A DNA stretch of 64,000 nucleotides, taken from assembly GCA_028554755.1 (NCBI GenBank), contig JAPTOF010000010.1, positions 8,592,001-8,656,000 of the forward strand. The letters run 5' to 3'. The stretch is from Cordia subcordata (taxonomy: Eukaryota; Streptophyta; Magnoliopsida; Boraginales; Cordiaceae). Positions 47,049 through 58,862 of the stretch are shown piece by piece. Below the pieces are notes generated by a model. That model was not told the origin of the DNA. It saw nothing but the letters and a program-made list of their open reading frames with translations, and did no database searches. The position numbers were made by a program, and so were the translations under genes. Numbering within the stretch: the first letter of the stretch is position 1; the number at the start of each line of letters is the position of its first letter.

Positions 47049-49060
47049 TGTTTTTTGTTTTTATCTGATTTGGATGTCAGTTTCACTTTAATTAAGATTC
47101 TTGAACTTTTTTGAGCACATACCCATGAGCATATGATTTTTTGGATTGTTGAATTCTCCTAAGTCCATTACGCATATCACCTCTTGGTCTTAATATACAA
47201 TTAAAATCAATTCAATTGGTGGCCAATCAATCAGAAGCATTAAGCACAATATGAATTGACATAAATTAAATTAATTGTATAAAAATTAAGCCCAATGCAC
47301 AACCTAAAATAAAACTATAATATAGTAGTCAAAGATTTATCACAATCTTAGTACGAGAAATTTAGCTCCTATTCAAGAATAAAAATCCTAAACTAATAAT
47401 TTGAAGCATATTAAAATAATTAAAATTAAATTTAGAAATTAAAAATAACCATAAAATATAAAACAAGAATTAAAGTCTAAAATAATAATCTAAAATAAAA
47501 AATTGAAATTAAATAATAAATTTGAAAAATTAAACATAAAGTTTAAAATTGAACTCCAAATCTAAAGCTACGATTTAACTGAAAATTTAAAGAAGCTAAG
47601 AAAGACTTTAAGTTTATTGGAAACAAATATGAAAAAATTGGAAGACGCAAGCTCCCACGTTGAATTGTCTTCGTTTCCTAGCACTGCAGCCGCGTCCAAG
47701 CCTCCCCAAGTTAATATAATATTCCCGGCCTCCCCTCCATTTTTTTTTTCTTTTTGATGGCCATGGACACCACATATACATGATATATAATATAATATTC
47801 TTTTCCCCCAAGTTACCACCACTGCCTCACCTCACAAGTCTTAAGATTGGTCAACTTACTTTTTCTCTCCCCCCCCCCCCCCGGTCTTCTCATAATGGGT
47901 CCCACTTGAAATATTCTTTTTTTCTTGCTTTCTCAAGTTCACCCACAATTACTAAGAAAAAGAAACGGAATGAATTCAAGCTTGGGTGTACTAATTAGGG
48001 ATGACAACGCAACGGATATTTTACCCATGAAAGAATCCTAAACTCCATCTTTTGAAATGAAAGTCCAAAACCAAACCTACGTTATCTGGGTAGCATCTTA
48101 ATTTTCATTTCCGTCCCAAACCCGGATAAAGATTAAATGAGAATCCTATTCTCAGAACATCCCAAATTTACAGGTACTCAGAACGTTCCAAACCCAGTAA
48201 AAAGATTTAAAATTTAAATTAAAAATTTTGACAAAAAAACTTCCCGAACCCGAATTTAAGACCCTAAAAACCGAATTAAATTACTAAATTTTAAAAAACT
48301 AAACATTTAAATAAATTTTCCTAAGAAATCTAAACAATATTCTTAAAATACATTCAAATGATAAAATTTTAAAGAGTAAAAAGTTAAGAGTTCAAATCTT
48401 ACTACTAGTAAAAAGTAAAAATCTTTTCTTAATTTTTAGTATATAATATGAACTTATATAGTTAAAACTATAATTAATTAATAAATATAAAACACCTACA
48501 CATATATATACATATATGTATATATATAACCGGGTTTGGAATGCGGGGTACCCTAGGGTTTAATCCCAGTTCTGTTCTAAACCCTAACGGTTATTTTTAA
48601 TCGTTCTGGATTCGTTCCGGGTTCTCAATATGACAGATTTTATCGGATTTTAATCGGATCGATCAATATAGAGTACCTTAAGTCACTCGTCTCATTGCCA
48701 TCCTTAGCGCCAACTCATTAACTACTCAAGCTAGCTTTTTCCAATTTCATCCAAAAAGTTTAACTTGCGATTTTGGTCACCTTAACGATAAATTAGCTCC
48801 TGCTCTGAGTAGAAAAGTTGTCGATCTCGTGACAAGTTTCCGATGATATCTTGAATCCCCATGTTTTGAGATCTGAGCGAGAAGTTATGCCCAACAACTG
48901 AAAAAGCTCATTTTTCTCCAAAAATTCTCTTTTTATTCCACTTATAAAACTAATAAAAAAATGACATCACTTAGGTAGAATTTATTCCGGATTTAATTCA
49001 ATCAAAAGAAGTTTAAAGTTTAAGAGGTAAAAGAAATAGGAAAAATTAAACTCATCACAT
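47045..49060 (-). repeat. Right arm of the gypsy-derived inverted repeat (probable LTR)
   Basis: This is the inverted counterpart of 43988-45890, starting on the minus strand at GTGATGAGTTTAATTTTTCC and ending at the protease fragment. It carries a C-run (47868-47882 on plus) and a 705-bp inserted element (47999-48703). Without it the arm is about 1311 bp. Divergence between the arms is visible but moderate, so the palindrome is not very young. Confidence 0.75.
47999..48703. mobile_element. 705-bp TIR element inserted in the right arm
   Basis: The ends GGATGACAA and, inverted, GGATGGCAA form short terminal inverted repeats. The direct repeat TTAG flanks it (47995-47998 and 48704-48707). The left arm lacks it, giving a natural empty site. 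The interior is AT-rich with an (AT)-type tract near 48500 and a GGGTACCCTAGGGTTT segment. It has no coding capacity. Confidence 0.65.
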
Positions 49061-50114
49061 TCAATTTCAGCACTTACTGTTAAAATATTCTTAAAAAACG
49101 TTATAACATTTATGTTCGAATAGCATAAATTAAAATTTTAATTTTTTAATCACTTGCTACTCAACTTTTCGGTCAAAATCCTTGGGCACATTTATGAGGA
49201 ATTTTGTTGAGTTGAACGTCATATCTCACATGGGATGAGAGGGAGACCATGTACTGAGCTGTGCAGTGAGGGCATTTTATAGAAGGGTACTTTTTAGTGA
49301 AGAAGACTTTTGAGTTGTGGTGCACATGTTGTGGGGACATTCTATACAGTATTTTAGGTCAGATTTAACATCAATTGATTGGTTTAGGTACTTTAGTTAC
49401 GTAACCAAAACAGAAAGCTATTAAATTTGGTAATGAGAATAATTAACATGGTATTAAATAAAGCTGAGATTATGATGTTGTTATTCAATAATATCTCCCT
49501 AGACAGGTATCCTTAAGCTGGCATCCACCATGCACTGATTGGTAGCTTCTGCAACAAAATGCTATTGTTAGAGAAACTGCTTCGAATCCAAGAGGCAAAT
49601 GAAGATGACTTATCTAAAATCGATGAGCATTTTCTTATAATATCATAATATTGTTAGTAGAACATAATAATTATAAATAGCTTATATCATTTTATTAATT
49701 AATTAAAAATTTTGATGGGCTACATGTATGTGAATTGGTGATTTGAAGGCATATTGTTGGGTTGAGTAGGTCTAAAATTGAAAGAATTGTATGTCCATAT
49801 GTTTGACTTAAAAACTAACGATTATCACAAATTATAAAGATGAGTTCTAATTTGTCTTTTTTAAAGATAAAAAACTCAATTATTGAAAGAATATAAAAAA
49901 TGAGAAACGAAACAATAAACCCAAAGAACTTTTAATAAGAGGCTGAACTTTTCGTCCCAGGATTGAGACTTATTCACCATAAGAATTAGTCTGATATTTT
50001 TCATAATAAGATAAGTGAATCCTGAAAAAATAATAATATAGGAGGATCAACACTACCAGGCAGGATATATTAGAAAGAACAGACTGCCTGAATTATAAGT
50101 TCTTTTTTGGACCT

Positions 50115-50161
<47 letters not shown>

Positions 50162-51408
50162 AATTTTAGGCCCCAACACTATCATGCACCCTTTGATGTT
50201 CTCATTTAAAATATATTTCTTCTTTTTGTATAATTAGTTTCTCTCCATTATTTATCAATAGAAATAAGAGTTGTTCTCTAGCTTGGCTCCTCCCTCATTC
50301 ACATTTACAATTTTCCATGGGACAACTGGCCAACCATCAAAGTTTCTTATTTTCACGCTTAAGTCATAGTTATAATAACTTTGAACAGCTTTCTAAAAAG
50401 ACAGCATGACTGAATCGGTGTATGTATTGAAACAAATAAATTGCTACATTTATAAGCTATAAGTTGATAATTGAACTCGACATAATTTTCGAGTTGTTGA
50501 ATTCTATTAATTGAATTCCCACATACTCTGAAAAGTAAAAAAACACACGCACATAATTTTCCACATTGAACTTTCCATATGTAACTTTGTGTCTTTTGTC
50601 TTTTCGTTGTCCTAAGTTCCTTAATGTAACTTGACAGGTATCAATGTAAATGATGTTCAAACACAATAAGTCTACATTTTAACAAAAATATAAGGAAATA
50701 TGAAAAGAACAAGAAACTATCACAAACATTTTCTTTGTGTTATTTGATGTCTATATAATAATACTGCTTGCAATTCCCTTTTTTTTTAACCCTCCACCAA
50801 AACTTAATCCTCCAGTCTCCTATCAAAATTTGAACACAACTCATCATATTTAAATTACTCCTTAATCCCCTAGTGATGACAACTCTATTCTTAAGCCTTA
50901 ACATGGTTATTTCTATATTTTCAAATCATAAATCTTCAAACTATCACTCTTAATTTTATTCAAGAAATTAAGAAATTGAAAAAACAAGTTAGAATCTAGG
51001 GATCCCCCATATTAAAAAGAAAAAATAATTCAGAGATAATTTATATCAAATGGTTATAAATTCAAAAGAGAGAAACAAAAATACATAATCCAAAGATTGT
51101 ACCAACTTAAATTACTATGGTCTCTCATGATATCAATCAATTAAAGATACTAATGAGAGGACAACTTCTAATTCCAATATTTGCATATTAAAAGTTATAT
51201 ATATCGGTAATACTTATATAATCCAAACTTTATACTAGCTTAAATTACTGTAGCATTTTAGTAATAATCTAATTCTTGTTTCAGATTTCCCCGAAATTTT
51301 AAATTTTGTTCCAATCCAACCCGTTTTTCTGAAATAATTAAGCAACTTAGTCTCCCACGCCCATGATTCCTAATTACCCAAACTTGATTTTTGCATACCA
51401 AATTTTTG
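49061..51408. other. AT-rich intergenic DNA with a long (AT)n microsatellite
   Basis: I see no gene. A pure (AT)n tract runs about 50117-50157. Open frames here are short and low-complexity. Confidence 0.5.
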
Positions 51409-52126
51409 GGCTTGTTCACTAAAATTAGCTGTTAGAGTAGTTAATAACTGTTTGAGTAATAGATAATAGGCATTTTAGGTATTAGCAGATAGCTATTTGG
51501 TTAGCTGATTGAATAATATGTATTCGATAAAATTACCTGTTGGATTAGCTAATGACACAAAATGACATAAAAATATATTGGTATTATATTATTATATTAT
51601 GATAAATATAATTATTATTACTATTATTGAAATAAGATAATTTATTTTATAATTAGATATATGTTTCTTATAATCATATTTTATTATTAAAGTTTAATAA
51701 AATTATTTTTGATATATATGTTATTAATATTATAAAAATATTTATTATTATACAAATATTTTTTAATTGATCGAAATTTTACATTGTCAAGAAAAACAAT
51801 AAATAGATGAATAAGTATATTTTGATATAGAGATTATTTTAAATTGATTTTATGTCATTTTAGATTTATATTTTTGAAAGAAAATTTAAAAATATAGAAA
51901 GAGATTGCATCATAGGTAGAATTGTCAAAAAAATTGAAGAGGGTAAGATTGCCAAAATAAAAGGTTAAACATTAACCACTACTTGAAATGTTAAAAATAT
52001 TAACGATCCAGAAACATTACTTCAAACACCATTTCAATCACAAATACTATATAAAATACTATTTTATCGAACAATAAGAAATGAAGGAAGTAGTATTTTT
52101 AGTTGAAACACTGTTATCGAACAAGG
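51409..52126. mobile_element. MITE of the TTGTTCG family, copy 2
   Basis: The left end is GGCTTGTTCACTAAAATTAGC and the inverted right end is ACCTTGTTCGATAACAGTG. The internal phrase GGATTAGCTAATGACACAAA is shared with the copies at 5717-6389 and 55308-56050, followed by ATT-rich sequence. It has no coding capacity. Confidence 0.5.
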
Positions 52127-52879
52127 TCGAGTCTGTAATTAGGAAAACTTAATTAATGAACAACCCTACTTAGTACTTTCTTCACCCTCTCGCATAACAA
52201 AAGAAGCCATGGGTACATGGCTACATGTCCCTGCCATTCTGTTCCATATTTTCGGGGAACCAGCCTTGCTTCTAAAGATAGGAAATCAAATGGGCCAAGG
52301 CAAAGCTTCTTCAAACCAGACAACTTTGTGTAAAACCAGGCCAATAGATCCCCCCGGTTGTCCTAATTCACAAGAGCAAGAGAGCACGGGGTCTTTATCT
52401 ACATGCAGCCCAGCTGTGAGATGGATTAGAGTCAGGTTCCACTGAATTTATCGACAACGTTCTTGGGCATTTACTGCATTTATTTCAATAACGGCTTTTC
52501 TTTTTTTGTTAAAGTTACTATCTTATTAAAAGTTTACACTGTAAACTGAATATTGTTGTATTTATTTTTTATATTAAGATGCCCCTTACGTACGAGCATA
52601 ATTTGTTTTTGAACTTTGTTCATGGACAATTTTTAACTTTTTTTAAGTGGGTAGTAGTAAATTTCGAACTCATTGCTTGCACGAGAGGGAGCATGCTAAA
52701 ATTGCTCTTAAACAAAGTGGTTGATTTTTCGTGTTTCTGTTTAGATGTCAAATTTTCATTTACGTTGAGGCAATGGTAGATTCCAAATATATGGAGTGAT
52801 ATTTCTTTTAGATAAAAAGAAGAAAAATAGCTTTAGTTTCACACTATCTAAAAATAGTTTCACGAATCACATGAAACCT
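52127..52879. other. Unrecognised, less AT-rich intergenic segment
   Basis: At about 52150-52445 the base composition is closer to coding DNA, and open frames of 63-78 codons exist on both strands, but neither shows a motif I recognise. It may be a gene fragment or repeat. Confidence 0.3.
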
Positions 52880-54130
52880 TTTCTTTTTTTTTTTTGGGGG
52901 GGTCAAAATAAAGCTTTCATTAACATTAAAACCCAAAATTACATATCAGGACATATAATAGGACAATCGAAACAAAAGGGCAAACTATCCTAAACTGAAA
53001 AGCAAAAAATAAAATGAGCCTAAAACAACGGGCCAAAGCCAAGACACAAAGATATTGGGCCTGTTTGGATTCACTTTTTAAAAAAAAAAAGTATTTTTTT
53101 TTTTGAACAAAGTTACATTAAATTTACAATAACTATTTGATTTGACTTCTAAAAAAGTTAAAACTCTGAAAAAAATTCAAATATATTTTTTTAAAAAAAC
53201 TAAAATTTTCAACTTCTAAAAAAAATTATTTTTTAAAAAACATTAAAAAAAAACATTTTTGAAAAAACCCAATCTAAATGGGCCCATAAACAAACCATAA
53301 CACTACTCCAACAGCAACAAGTGGTGGCTTTGGCAACGAAAATTATCCAAACTGGATGAAGATGCCCCGCACCCATCAGAATCATGCAAAAACAAACCTC
53401 ACCATCAGATTTCCTTGCAACCAAAGACACCAAGAAAACAATCACCAAAAGCTTGTTAAGATTCAAAGATGCCATCGACTTTAAGTCAACCATCGAGGAG
53501 ACAACATACAGGTAGAGAAAAGTGAATAAAACAGGATTCATAGATCCGATTAGAGGTTGGGACAAGGAACTCAAAAACTAAGTTAGTTTCAATATCCCAA
53601 AAAAAGAGATGGACCCACTTGGCCCTTCGCTTGAAAAAGTGGAAACCAAAGCAACCCTATGACCTCTGCAATCCAAAGGGAAAAGGGGACCAAGTGCAAC
53701 ATGCGCCACTATTTTTGGTGTCTATTGGCAGAGGAAGGATGCAGATGAAAGGCACAACATAGAGCAAAGAAGATCTCATCATCTGTGTTTGGAAAACCTT
53801 CAAAACCACCACAACCCACGGCCAAAACAACACTGACAACATAACACAGATCAAGGGCACAAGATGAAAGCAGAGAAGAAAACAAAAAAGAAAAAAGAAA
53901 GGAAAAAGAAAACAAAGCACACACAGAAAAAAAGAACAGCAAATACAAGAAAAACGAAAATCACCAAGAAAAAGACACCAAAAAAAAAAAAGGACAGAGA
54001 GAGGGTTAAAAAAAGATCCACTGATGATAGAGGGACGCACCACTGGAGATGGCAAAAAAAGGGTAAGAAAAACTATTAGAGAATAAGATGTTACTCTAAC
54101 TACTAGAGAGAGAATAGAGACAAAAAGGAT
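52880..54130 (-). repeat. Retroposon-like repeat, second copy, interrupted by a MITE
   Basis: A T-rich tract (52879-52899) is followed by sequence related to 33850-35110 (shared GGGCCAAAGCCAAGACA-type phrase). The segment ends near an AGAGAGAG tract at about 54105, which on the minus strand is a CT-rich leader. The long minus-strand frames here are low-complexity (Phe/Leu/Ser-rich) translations of A-rich DNA and are not genes. The classification is tentative. Confidence 0.3.
53057..53285. mobile_element. MITE of the CTGTTTRGATTG family, copy 3
   Basis: The ends GGGCCTGTTTGGATTCAC and, inverted, GGGCCCATTTAGATTGGG are nearly matching inverted repeats. The interior is A/T homopolymer-rich with the shared phrase TTACATTAAATTTACAATAA. 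It is nested in the retroposon-like segment. Confidence 0.65.
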
Positions 54131-54605
54131 ATTCAACCTTTAACTCACGTGTTACGAAACCTTTTTTCGGAAGCTCTTAATTAGAACTTCTTCTTTTTCT
54201 TCTAATTTTAACCTAAAAGTTCTTCTAGAAATATGTCAAAGTGGTCTTTTTAACATTAAACTCATAAAATGTACTTTTAAATAATTAGAAGGTAGACGAA
54301 ACAAAGCCTACTAAATAAATATGGCGTCTTGGCCAAAAAAATTGACCCTGAAGCTTTCGAATCTGGAGGCATCAATCTTCATCCCATGTTAACGAAATTT
54401 TACATTTTATCGTGATCATATATTTTAGTAATTTCACAAAGACTAATTTCTTCTTAGCTATGTTAGATTTACCAAATGTTTTCCTAACATGTTTTTCTTT
54501 TTTTTTTGCTTTTTGTTAGCACATCTAACTTTTGATGTACTTCATATTCATTGAAGTTAATCATATTGAGAAGGTGCAACGATGCAACAAAATTTTGTAT
54601 GCTTA

Positions 54606-54836
54606 GCACTTGTTTGGATTGATTTTTTTAAAAGTATTTGTTTAATAATTTTTTAAAAAAAGTATTTTCAGAAAGCTAAAAATTCTAATTTTTGCAAGAA
54701 GTCATATTTGAGCTTTTTACATAGTTTAATTTTTTTTAGAGGTGAAGCCAAATAATTATTACAAAATTAAAAGATGGTACCTTTTTTTTAGAAAAAGAAG
54801 TATGTAATTTTTTTTAAAATTAATTCAAACAGGCCT
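54606..54836. mobile_element. MITE of the CTGTTTRGATTG family, copy 4
   Basis: The left end is CACTTGTTTGGATTGATTTT and the inverted right end is GGCCTGTTTGAATTAATTTT. CTTA occurs directly outside each end. It has the same homopolymer-rich interior as the other copies. Confidence 0.6.
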
Positions 54837-55080
54837 TAATTGGAAAAGAAATATTTAACTACTTTTATATTGACCAATAATTATCAGGGAAGAATCTATC
54901 TGCTGAATGGCTATTTAGAATTTAATAACATACCGGCAAATTTACAAACGTGTGGAGCCCACTCGACGTTTCACAGCCATCATCGAGAGTTTCTTTATTC
55001 GTTTAACTAGGAGATGCAACATCCAGAGTTTCTTTCATGCTTAATGGTTGACCTGTGAGGCAGTTGGATTGCATGTGCTA

Positions 55081-55291
55081 GTCCAAACTTTTCTTTTAAA
55101 GATTATTTTTTAACTTCTGGGAGTATTACTTTTAAAAAAAAATTAAAAATTTTTACTTCTAAAAATATTAAAATTGAGTTTCTTTTTAATAATTTTATTT
55201 TTTAAGAAAATTGAATTTAAGTTCTCAGAAAAAACTATGATTTTTTTTTTCAAAAATATTTTCTTAATAAAAAGATCAGTCCAAACAAACC
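55081..55291. mobile_element. MITE of the CTGTTTRGATTG family, copy 5
   Basis: The segment starts GTCCAAACTTTTCTTTTAAA and ends GATCAGTCCAAACAAACCC; inverted, the right end reads GGGTTTGTTTGGACTGATC. The interior has the same homopolymer-rich halves. The left end is less well preserved than in copies 1-4. Confidence 0.45.
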
Positions 55292-55307
55292 CTAAGAGGG
55301 TGTTCGG

Positions 55308-55744
55308 TAATAGCATTTTACATAGTGTTTAGCATTTGTCAAAATGCTATTTTGATATTTATCTTTGTTTAATAAAATAATTTTTTAGATTAGCATTTAG
55401 TGTTTTAGGTAGCTTATTTTAAACATTATAGGTTTTAATATTTCAGAATAAGAAAATAGCGTTTGAATTTTTCTCTCCATTCTATCAGTGAGTTATTAGT
55501 CATAAGGACAAAACTAATCAAATGAGATTAAATTTTATTTGCTATTGGAAACCAAATGTGGATAAAAGTTTTTCTATTAATTTCTATTTATCTCAAGTTT
55601 TTTAATAATGCAAAAAAAAAGCAATAAACAAGAATAACCTATATTGCTAACACCCTTATATCAAATTTTGCTTTATTTTATTTATTTTAGCTATAATATA
55701 ATTAAATTAATTATAAAGTTTCATGAGTGACCAAATCAAAATTA

Positions 55745-55806
<62 letters not shown>

Positions 55807-56050
55807 GTTTAGCATCACTAGTAGTATTAAAATTATAAATATAAATTATAATAATAGTAGAAATAATAATTATTATATAATTATATAACAACAATAATGA
55901 CATTAATGAGCTAAATCTAATGTTCTTTCATGTCATTTTGCAATTTATCAGCTAGTTGAACAGCTATCAGTTAATATCTAAAATATAAACAGTTGTCAGC
56001 TATTCAAATAGCTATCTACTACTTAAACAGCTAATGTTGTAGAACAAGTC
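55308..56050. mobile_element. MITE of the TTGTTCG family, copy 3 (inverted), with (ATT)n expansion
   Basis: The left end GGGTGTTCGGTAATAGCATT and the inverted right end GACTTGTTCTACAACATTAGC belong to the same family as 51409-52126. The shared internal sequence (ATGACATTAATGAGCTAAAT, CATGTCATTTTGC) is in inverted orientation. A pure (ATT)n tract at about 55746-55806 lies inside it. Confidence 0.5.
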
Positions 56051-56843
56051 CTGAGTATTGCTACAAATTGGTTAATTAGCCAAAAAAAAAAAAAAGAAAA
56101 ATGTTACAAATTGGTGGCAAATGCTACTCATTGTGTTGGTGCAGAAGTCACATCTTTGTCTCTTCAGAATGTCATGAATTAGTAGTTGAAGCAAGAGAAT
56201 TAATGCCTCAAATCAAGGGTTTATTTGAGAAAATGACTAAATAATAATATTGCTACAGATAGCGATAAAGAGGGAGTTGCCCGTGGCTAGGGGGGCCTTT
56301 CAGATATAATTCAATGCTGCCAAAACATGCGTTAAAGAAATGAGTTATAATTTTTTATTTTTCATTTTTATGTTTTTAGAATGGAATTTTAAACTATAAA
56401 AATTAATGAAAAGCAAACCAGATTAGTAAATCCTGTTAATGCAATGTCATGATCTATTGTCGTTCATGAAATCCATCTCTAAGTTTATTTTTCTCAAGAT
56501 GGTCGGCTGAGCAAAATAATTATTTTCGAAAATGATTTCCTTGTCTTCTTCTTAATTCCCACGTTGAGATGTCCACCTTTGCTCTTTGATTAAACATACA
56601 GACCACAATTTGATGAACCCAGTCCTGTAATACTTGACCAAATAAAAGAGAGAGGATTTGTCTACTTAAACCACAAGAATTCATTTGTCGCTTTTAATAA
56701 GGAAAAGTTAATTTGTCTTTGGGTATTTATCTCACATTAATAGTTAAGATAACTTTAATTAAGACTTGAATGATTGAGATGATCCTCTCATATCATTATA
56801 AGAGAACTGCTGATATGAGAGGATCCTGATCCGTTTGTTTATT

Positions 56844-58103
56844 TTGGGGTTGAGCATGGGACGAGATGGTTCAGAATTTTAATCAATCCTTGTCCCATCC
56901 TAAAGTCTTGGGATATGAATTTTTACCATCCTATTCTCGTCCAAATATATTTGCATCTCGTCCCAAATGTTTTAGAGGTTTCGGGATGAGATGGTTTGGA
57001 TTTTGGGATGAAATTTTATTTTCAAAATAAATAATAGTGAAATAACAAATTCAATTTTAAAAATCATTATTCATGCAAATTAGAAAATCTCGACTTCACA
57101 TTGCAACAATTAGAAATGGTAAATAACAATCATAAATAATAATGTCAACTGAGAGATGGAAACTAGAGATAAACAACTTAAAAACCTAGATTCTTATACC
57201 TTATCTATATTTGCTTATATAGTGTCGTCAGATTTTTTAGGTTTATATTATAATTTTAGAATTCTATATCAAATTTTCTTTAAAATTTTAATTTAATTTA
57301 GAATTCAAATATCATTTTCTCTAATTGTAATGGAGATGTTTAAATTAAAATTATTTTATGGATCTCAAGTTCAAAGATATTATTAGAATAAATGAAAACT
57401 CATTACTAATTCTTTTTTTTTAAAAAAAAAAAGAGAGAGGAAAAAAGTATTAACATTATATATGTTAAATAGATAGATAAAGATTCTTTTTGCTTCTCTT
57501 TATTTGATTCATGATTCAATTGATATTTTTTATTTTTTCTAAGCTTGGATGTTAATGATATTTTTCACTCGATAGATCATCATTTGCGAGTGAAGAGAAT
57601 TGATTTGTAGTTTTTTACCCTTTGTTACATTTACTTATGTGGCAACATTAAAGTTTTAAGGTTTAATTTTATATAAATTACACATATTAATTAAAGTGAA
57701 CGATAAAGGATGTTTAATGTGTGAAAAATTAGAGAGGTAGGGTTAGAAATATAAAAGGGGTTTTAAAATAATATATATAATTTTATATTATTATATATAT
57801 ATATATAATAATAATGATAGTAATAATTAATTATAATAATAATTATATATTTTAAATAATATATATAATATATATATTCATGTATATATTATTATATAAT
57901 TATGTACTTTCCCAGTGTGGGATGGGAAAGGATGGTTCAGGTTTTAGGATGGGATAAAGGGTGTATCTCTATCTTGTCCCAAAATTGAAATTTGGAATGA
58001 TATGAGACAAAATATTCAAAAAATAATTGGGAATTTTCCATACAGGGTATTTCGGTATGGGATTTAGTGTAGTACAAATATCTCATGTTTCATGTTCAGC
58101 CTA
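56844..58103. mobile_element. 1.26-kb element with imperfect inverted ends and GTTTATT duplication
   Basis: The left end (TTGGGGTTGAGCATGGGACG, 56844 on) and the inverted right end (TAGGCTGAACATGAAACATG) match over about 20 bp with differences. The direct repeat GTTTATT flanks it (56837-56843, 58104-58110). Near each end is a GGGATGGGA-type phrase in inverted orientation. The interior is AT-rich without coding capacity. Confidence 0.5.
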
Positions 58104-58862
58104 GTTTATTCCTTTGAGTTTTTTTTTTCTTTTTTTTTTCCAGTAAATCTTTTAGCACTTGGGAATCAACTTAAAATATTTATAGCTTAAAATAATTATA
58201 TTGTAACAAATTACATGCATTTTGATTTCGTGGAGGAATTGGTTGAGACAAAGAAAAGTATTATATCCCCTTCAATTTATTTGCTAGTTGCAATTACAAG
58301 TGTTGAAAGAGCATCTTTTTTTTATTATAAATATTTATGAAGAACTTTTGCTAGTTGCAATTAAATGTGAGATGGATTAAAATTGATAGTTTTGTGATTA
58401 TAATTGAAAATGATATATTAATTTTTATAGTATTAAAAATAAAGTGATTATACAACTTTTTCAAATATAAGACCTTATTGAGAATAATTGTACTATTTAT
58501 ATTTGACAAAAAAAATCAGGTTTTTATATGTTTCTCTTATATTGATCCTAGAAAAAATTCTAACTCTATCTCTTAACGTGCTTTTCTCTATAATTTGAAT
58601 AAGTGAAGGGGAAAAAACTTTTCTAGCTATAATTTTAACTTTTTCTTCACTCATATATGAACAACTAGCTATTACTATTCCTACTATTGTAGTACTACTA
58701 TCTCAGCTTAAAAGGAGTTTAAATAGTTAAAATTATTTCTCCTACAAAATAATAATTTGAACTCAGATTTCATTGGAAGTTGGAAATTGGGTTGCGAATG
58801 GGGTAAAATGTATATATATTTGTGTGTGTATATATAATGATGCATCACTACAGTACAACATT

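Noticed and set aside
47868..47882. C-run and the matching G-run at 44585-44630 as G-quadruplex regulators
   Set aside because: They fall at different places in two decayed inverted arms and look like slippage-prone homopolymers; nothing ties them to a gene.
43988..49060. Inverted block as a complete autonomous DNA transposon
   Set aside because: No transposase is present, the only protein remnant is a gypsy protease, and the outer flank of the left arm is a gypsy internal tail.
50117..50157. (AT)n tract as a possible replication or matrix-attachment site
   Set aside because: It is a plain dinucleotide microsatellite; no further evidence in the sequence.
53657..54136. A 159-codon minus-strand open frame
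   Set aside because: It is almost entirely Phe, Leu, Ser, Cys and Val, the translation of A-rich low-complexity DNA. No domain is present, and the plus strand gives an equally artificial Lys/Thr-rich frame.
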